The translations under genes and the position numbers were made by a program. This document shows, piece after piece, positions 59,704 to 64,000 of a DNA stretch of 64,000 bases; position 1 is the first letter of the stretch, and every line of letters starts with the position of its first letter. This DNA comes from Moringa oleifera. Its lineage: Eukaryota > Streptophyta > Magnoliopsida > Brassicales > Moringaceae. The stretch covers positions 4,652,501 to 4,716,500 of the forward strand of contig JAJFZO010000034.1 of assembly GCA_021397835.1 (NCBI GenBank), written 5' to 3'. Below the pieces are notes generated by a model. The model was not told the DNA's origin. It was given only the letters and a program-made list of their open reading frames with translations, and did no database searches.

Positions 59704-62369
59704 AGTAGTGATTGAATCATATTCTCTCCAAAGAACAATTAGTAGACTACATACCCAAGCAAGACTGACAGCCATGAGCGAGATAAAGGTCACATAATTT
59801 TTATGCCCTACACAATTGTTAAGCCACTGCAACCATATCATATAATATTAGCTCTCAGGAAGTGAATTCAGATGGTACGAACTCTACAGTTGAAATATAC
59901 TTCAAGATGTGTGCCTGTAAAGAGCACTTCAAACAGCACAAAAATTTACCCGGCAGTGGTGATCAAAACCATCTACACATTTATCACAACTTCTACAATG
60001 TTTGCTAAACTTGCGGACCTGCAGAATGGAAAGCATTCAGGACAATGAAGAAAGAATAACCGGAAATATTTGGCATCTGCCAAATCTCTCATTTATTTTG
60101 CTTTTCTAATGAAATTTGTAAAACAAGAAGAAAAGTGGATTTTTTTATTTCTTTTCTTCATGCATTCAATTAAATCTTTCTAGCTAGTTATATGTAAATT
60201 TTGTTGCCTGAGATTTTATAGAACAGTAACAAATTACTAAGTTTTAGCAACTTACAGCTTTAAACATACATTCGTCACTTAGAATTAATATGGAGTTGTA
60301 AGGCTGTTGGAGGCAAACAGAAGCAAAATCTTCTATTGAGTTCATGTGGAGTTTGCAGACATCCATTGCCATGTATTTAGGTGTTTCAAGGAGAAACGGA
60401 TCATTAACAAGACAAAACCAAAGCACTTGATACTGAGTTAGTATCAGTTATTGAACTCATGAAATGGGAAGTGCTAGTAAGTATAACATACCCTAAAAAG
60501 ACAATATAAAACAGTACAGGAGTAGGTTTTCTTCCACAACATCCCCCATCCCAGGCCTTTTTCAGAGTCTATCAAGCCCATCTTTTTTGTAAAGACACTA
60601 AGAACAATGTATCACTATTAGAGAGGATGAGTATCACCAAACGTTGAAATAGATCAGAGTTACACAGACCACTGAACCGCATAAATGGCCTAAAAGAAAT
60701 GCATGTTTGCATAACTGTTGCTGACAAGGATGCAAAAGGTTCAACATGCTGAAAATATTAGGAGCAAAGGATATTTACTATAATTTGGAATAAGTCTTGT
60801 ACCATACTAAATAAAATGTAATACCTCAGCGTTGCACAACGTGCAGAATAAAGCATCTTCACTTCCCTGTTGCTCAGTTACCCCTTCCTGTTTACGGCAA
60901 TCTTCATGAACAAACAATGCACAAACGATCCCTGCAGTGCTTGGACAAGATCTTGTGGCTGCAGTATCCACTCTCCCAATATCTCCTGTGGAGCCTTTCC
61001 TACTTGAGTTTGCTGCTGGTATGGAACCCCTTGAGGCTGATGATGGGGAAGAATGGACTGCACTGCCCATTTCATCAAATTTTTTTGGTAGATCCTTCAC
61101 TGATAAGGCATGATTTGCATCATGTCTATTTCTCATCCCATCAAATTTTGACATTATGCCAGGATCCGCAGGATTAATTGCAGTACACCGAACATAAAGA
61201 ATGAAAACAAGGAGTGCCTGCAATCCCATGACATAAGTGGGAACAGCATCAGACATCGAGGCTGTGCTTGTTTACTGGACAATAAAACCAATGCACCTCT
61301 TTTTTTATGGCAAATTAATATGATGAAGTAATCATTCAGCTATGTATATTTTAAACTCTCAAGTTTCACAAAGGACTTTTTAGACAACACCTCTTCTTTT
61401 GCAACAATTTTAAGCTTTCATTTTCAAAGTCAAATGATGAAAGTTTCTTAAATGATACAATTTAATCTGGAGAATTCAAAACTTTTAATAAATCACAATC
61501 TTTTGTCTCAATTGAACTTACTTTAGACATGTTGCACGTTCATCATGCTATGTCATCTGATTCCTATGTTGCCCTTTTATGATTGAGTTACATGGCCTGA
61601 TATTACACATGACCTGTGTCAGAAGGAAAAGTTTCATTTTGAACAGTTGTGGCTTAATTTGTCACATTGTGGCAGGAAGGAGGTAAAGAACACTTAGAAC
61701 TTTTTACTGAGGCTTGAGGTTTAAAATGTAATTAACATTCTTCAGTTTATATTTGCAAATTATAACCAATCCTCTGATTTAAAATCTCATTATTGACTAA
61801 ATCCAATCAATCTTAAGCCGATATTCAAACAAGTCCACAAATAGGTTAAGATGTTCATTATTAATGTAAAAGCAACTCATATAAAGGTTTTTGACATTAA
61901 AATTTTTTCAAATTCATGTGAAATTTTGCAAAAACAAAAAATTAAAGATAAAGCAAAACATATTAAAGTGCATTTTTCATTTTTTTAATGTTAACAGCAT
62001 AATACCCAAGTAAACAGTGTAAACAAGTCATGTCAAACAAAATAGTTCCTCCAAGTGTCGTGCAAAGAAGTGCTAACATGTATTTATAATTTGGTCATTT
62101 TATTTTACAAGAGAATAAGATTGTAAGACATATTTATATAATGATCCAAGAACCTACTACTTATTAAGAAAATGGAACAGAAAAACATATACATAATTAA
62201 GAAGCATTGTCAATTTTTATAGCTTTAATACATGAAAATTAAATACAGCACATACCACCGGGGAGTAGGCAGCAACCAAAGCATATTCCCAAATGCGTCC
62301 TCCAACAAAAGGAGCAAAGAAAGCATAAAATGCAACCACTAACAGGCAGAATACAGTGATTGCAACAAC
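56739..62369 (-). CDS. DHHC protein S-acyltransferase, PAT21-like (5' exon outside window)
   Basis: Eight exons join in phase 0: 62369-62256, 61217-60825, 60018-59950, 59826-59755, 59649-59521, 59418-59338, 59130-58930, 57821-56739, giving 713 residues. The start codon and about 15 residues must lie beyond 64000. It is a four-pass membrane enzyme that palmitoylates cysteines. Visible: two N-terminal helices ([27 protein letters not shown]), NPADPG motif, Cys-rich domain from CTLCNAE through KHCRSCDKC, catalytic DHHC, two further helices, and TTYEY (TTxE motif). The long Ser/Pro-rich tail ending NPQGGSGLK includes [12 protein letters not shown] and [12 protein letters not shown], features of Arabidopsis PAT21 (At2g33640). 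The exact paralogue is inferred. Confidence 0.93.
59658..59701 (-). repeat. CT microsatellite forming a polypyrimidine tract
   Basis: About 21 GA units on plus (CT on the sense strand) lie within some 8 nt of the acceptor AG (59651-59650) of the acyltransferase exon at 59649. Confidence 0.85.
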
Positions 62370-64000
62370 CTGTCCAAGTTAAGAACCACTTTTCAAAAAA
62401 TTCAATATGCATGCAACCATGAAATAACAGTGTACTTGAAATATAACAGAGCCACCTTCATAAATGGCACTAACATTAGACAGGATCTAACTTACACTAT
62501 TACATGGCGGCAACCCCTTGGTGCCTCATAGCTAATAAAAAGTAATCTCCGTTTCTGATTTTTTTTTGTTTTTTGAAGTATCACAAACACATGTGACAAC
62601 AAAACACAAATGTTTGTTGACGTATACACAGTCAACTATGAAAACTAAACGTAAATAAAAGACATTTAATATCATGGTTGACATTTTCTTCATAAGAAAT
62701 ATTCTTCAGTGGTCATCTCAAAAAACTAGCTGAACTAAGACTGTATCACGTGTGAAAATAACAGTAAGCTTATGATATCACTCACAAAGCTACTCCAACC
62801 CATGCACTTTTTTTATTTTTTTGGGCCTAACATCAAGGAGGAGCTCAAATCCTTCAGAGTTGCTGCATTTTGATGGTTGTGACCTGTGTCACCACAAGAG
62901 AGAGGCAGAAAAGAAGGAAGAAAGAAAACCTAGCTAAAGAACAGACTGATAAGGTTGGAAACAATAATGACTCTCAAAAGATCTTAGAAGCTTATCGGGC
63001 TACCACAATCTTGCCTTTACCTCAAGGATAAAGAGCAAAATATTGGCTTTGACCCCACACTTCCTCTAAATATAAATGAGATAGCATTACAGCACGGTGA
63101 GCCGAGTAAAGTTCTCTAAAAGTTAGTACCAATAAAATTAAAGTTTTACAGCCCAGTAAGGGGCAATTTTTGAGATAGGAATTTCAAATCCCATTAAAGT
63201 GAAATCGACACATAAAATAATGGGCATATTTGAATCATTGGTACCGAAAAATCAAGCATAGGATCTCAGGAATTGTACAAGATAGTTATATTTCAAGACC
63301 AAGCCACATAATGTCTTCAAAAGGATCACTGGACTCAGATAACTTATAAATATGGCCTGATAGAACCTATGACGTCCCTAGCTCAGAATGAGGACGGCTG
63401 GTTGAACTTCAATTGCTTTCATAAATCAATGGTGGATACAGAAGAACAGTTCAAATTAACAGTTTTGCTTACGATGCACCCCAAATCAATGAACCAACAG
63501 CATCACAACCAATCACAGATGCTTCCATGTGTTCAGGATATCACAAAGAAGGAAAGATCTTACATCCTTGTTAGCAGGAAGAGAATAAGGCTGGCCCTGG
63601 AGCTGCTTGCAGGCTCAATCGATAAGCAAACTACTTCACCCAGCCAGCCTTTCAAAGTTTGCTTATCTTTGATGTTAGTTCGAAGGAGATATATACAGAA
63701 GGAGATAACAAGGCCCTTCTGGCAATCTTGTTAGCTGAAACAGAATGATACCAGTCAAGGAGCTACTTGTGGACCCAATAGATAAGCAAATTTCTTCCTC
63801 CAGACTTTTTAATGTTTACTTACCTTTAATTGTTAATTCCAGGACACCCACTAACATTTATACAATATCTCTAAGAAGAAACCTTAGAAAATTTTTAACC
63901 AGGACCTCCCTCACCCGAAGAGAAGATAAAACAGAGTGGTTTGGCCTGCAGTTTAGAGCAGAAGGGCGGCTTCCGAAGTTTAAGTAGGATGTCAATACAA
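62370..64000 (-). other. Intron 1 of the acyltransferase gene, truncated by window end
   Basis: The exon at 62369 has a good acceptor (GACAG|GTTG) and lacks a start codon. A search by eye for the expected HGWQLPAHTFQ-type first exon found nothing up to 64000. The open frames on plus at 63369-63987 lie in this intron and are not supported as genes. Confidence 0.6.
63562..63885. repeat. Diverged tandem duplication inside intron
   Basis: CTTGTTAGC, then GGAGCT(G/A)CTTG, then CAAT(C/A)GATAAGCAAA occur in order at about 63565-63633 and 63726-63794, roughly 162 bp apart, at about 70% similarity. Origin unknown. Confidence 0.55.

Noticed and set aside
63369..63987. Two consecutive plus-strand open frames as a gene
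   Set aside because: They lie in the first intron of the acyltransferase gene, have no recognisable domain and include a diverged tandem repeat.

Overview
The window reads as nuclear DNA of a flowering plant, most likely a core eudicot. It has split genes with GT-AG introns, very AT-rich introns and intergenic DNA, plant gene families (PICC-like coiled-coil protein, GABA transaminase, P-class PPR, PAT21-like DHHC acyltransferase), and a large block of endogenous caulimovirid (plant pararetrovirus) DNA. The species cannot be fixed from sequence alone.

Viral block, 1-18888. From 1 to 17552 the same viral genome is repeated head to tail with an exact 6247-bp period. Numbered from the tRNA-Met primer site, there is a 3' partial unit (1-4751), two complete units (4752-10998 and 10999-17237, the second 8 bp shorter because of a poly-A run) and the first 315 bp of a fourth unit. 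Each unit has a primer site, a leader with two sets of triple repeats, ORF1 (1174 aa: Cys-rich acidic N-terminus, aspartic protease, reverse transcriptase, RNase H), ORF2 (399 aa, function unknown) starting in a 4-nt ATGA overlap with ORF1, a polypurine tract, a duplicated upstream promoter region, a TATA box and a poly(A) signal. No movement or coat protein is recognisable. All copies carry YIDG where reverse transcriptase normally has YIDD. ORF2 is open only in the last copy. At 17552/17553 the array is joined to an inverted piece of a related but distinct element. That piece holds the end of an aspartic protease, a stop codon and then a different 356-aa ORF, with no reverse transcriptase after the protease. 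This is the most interesting part of the window: it may be a second genome component of a divided, trans-complementing pararetrovirus.

Host genes, 20661-64000. In order: a PICC-like tail-anchored coiled-coil protein (minus, six coding exons, probable long 5'UTR intron to about 30 kb); a two-exon 70-aa single-pass membrane protein (plus, 34662-34961); GABA transaminase (minus, 19 coding exons, 44475-36170, 517 aa, with one GC-AG intron and a mitochondrial-type trnS fragment in intron 6); 8.5 kb of gene-poor DNA with a large imperfect palindrome and a decayed transposon; an intronless mitochondrial PPR gene (plus, 53152-54342); and a DHHC S-acyltransferase (minus, 62369-56739, first exon outside the window).

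The host genes are not co-regulated in any way that the sequence shows. The viral genes form one replication unit, but as written here its reverse transcriptase looks inactive.
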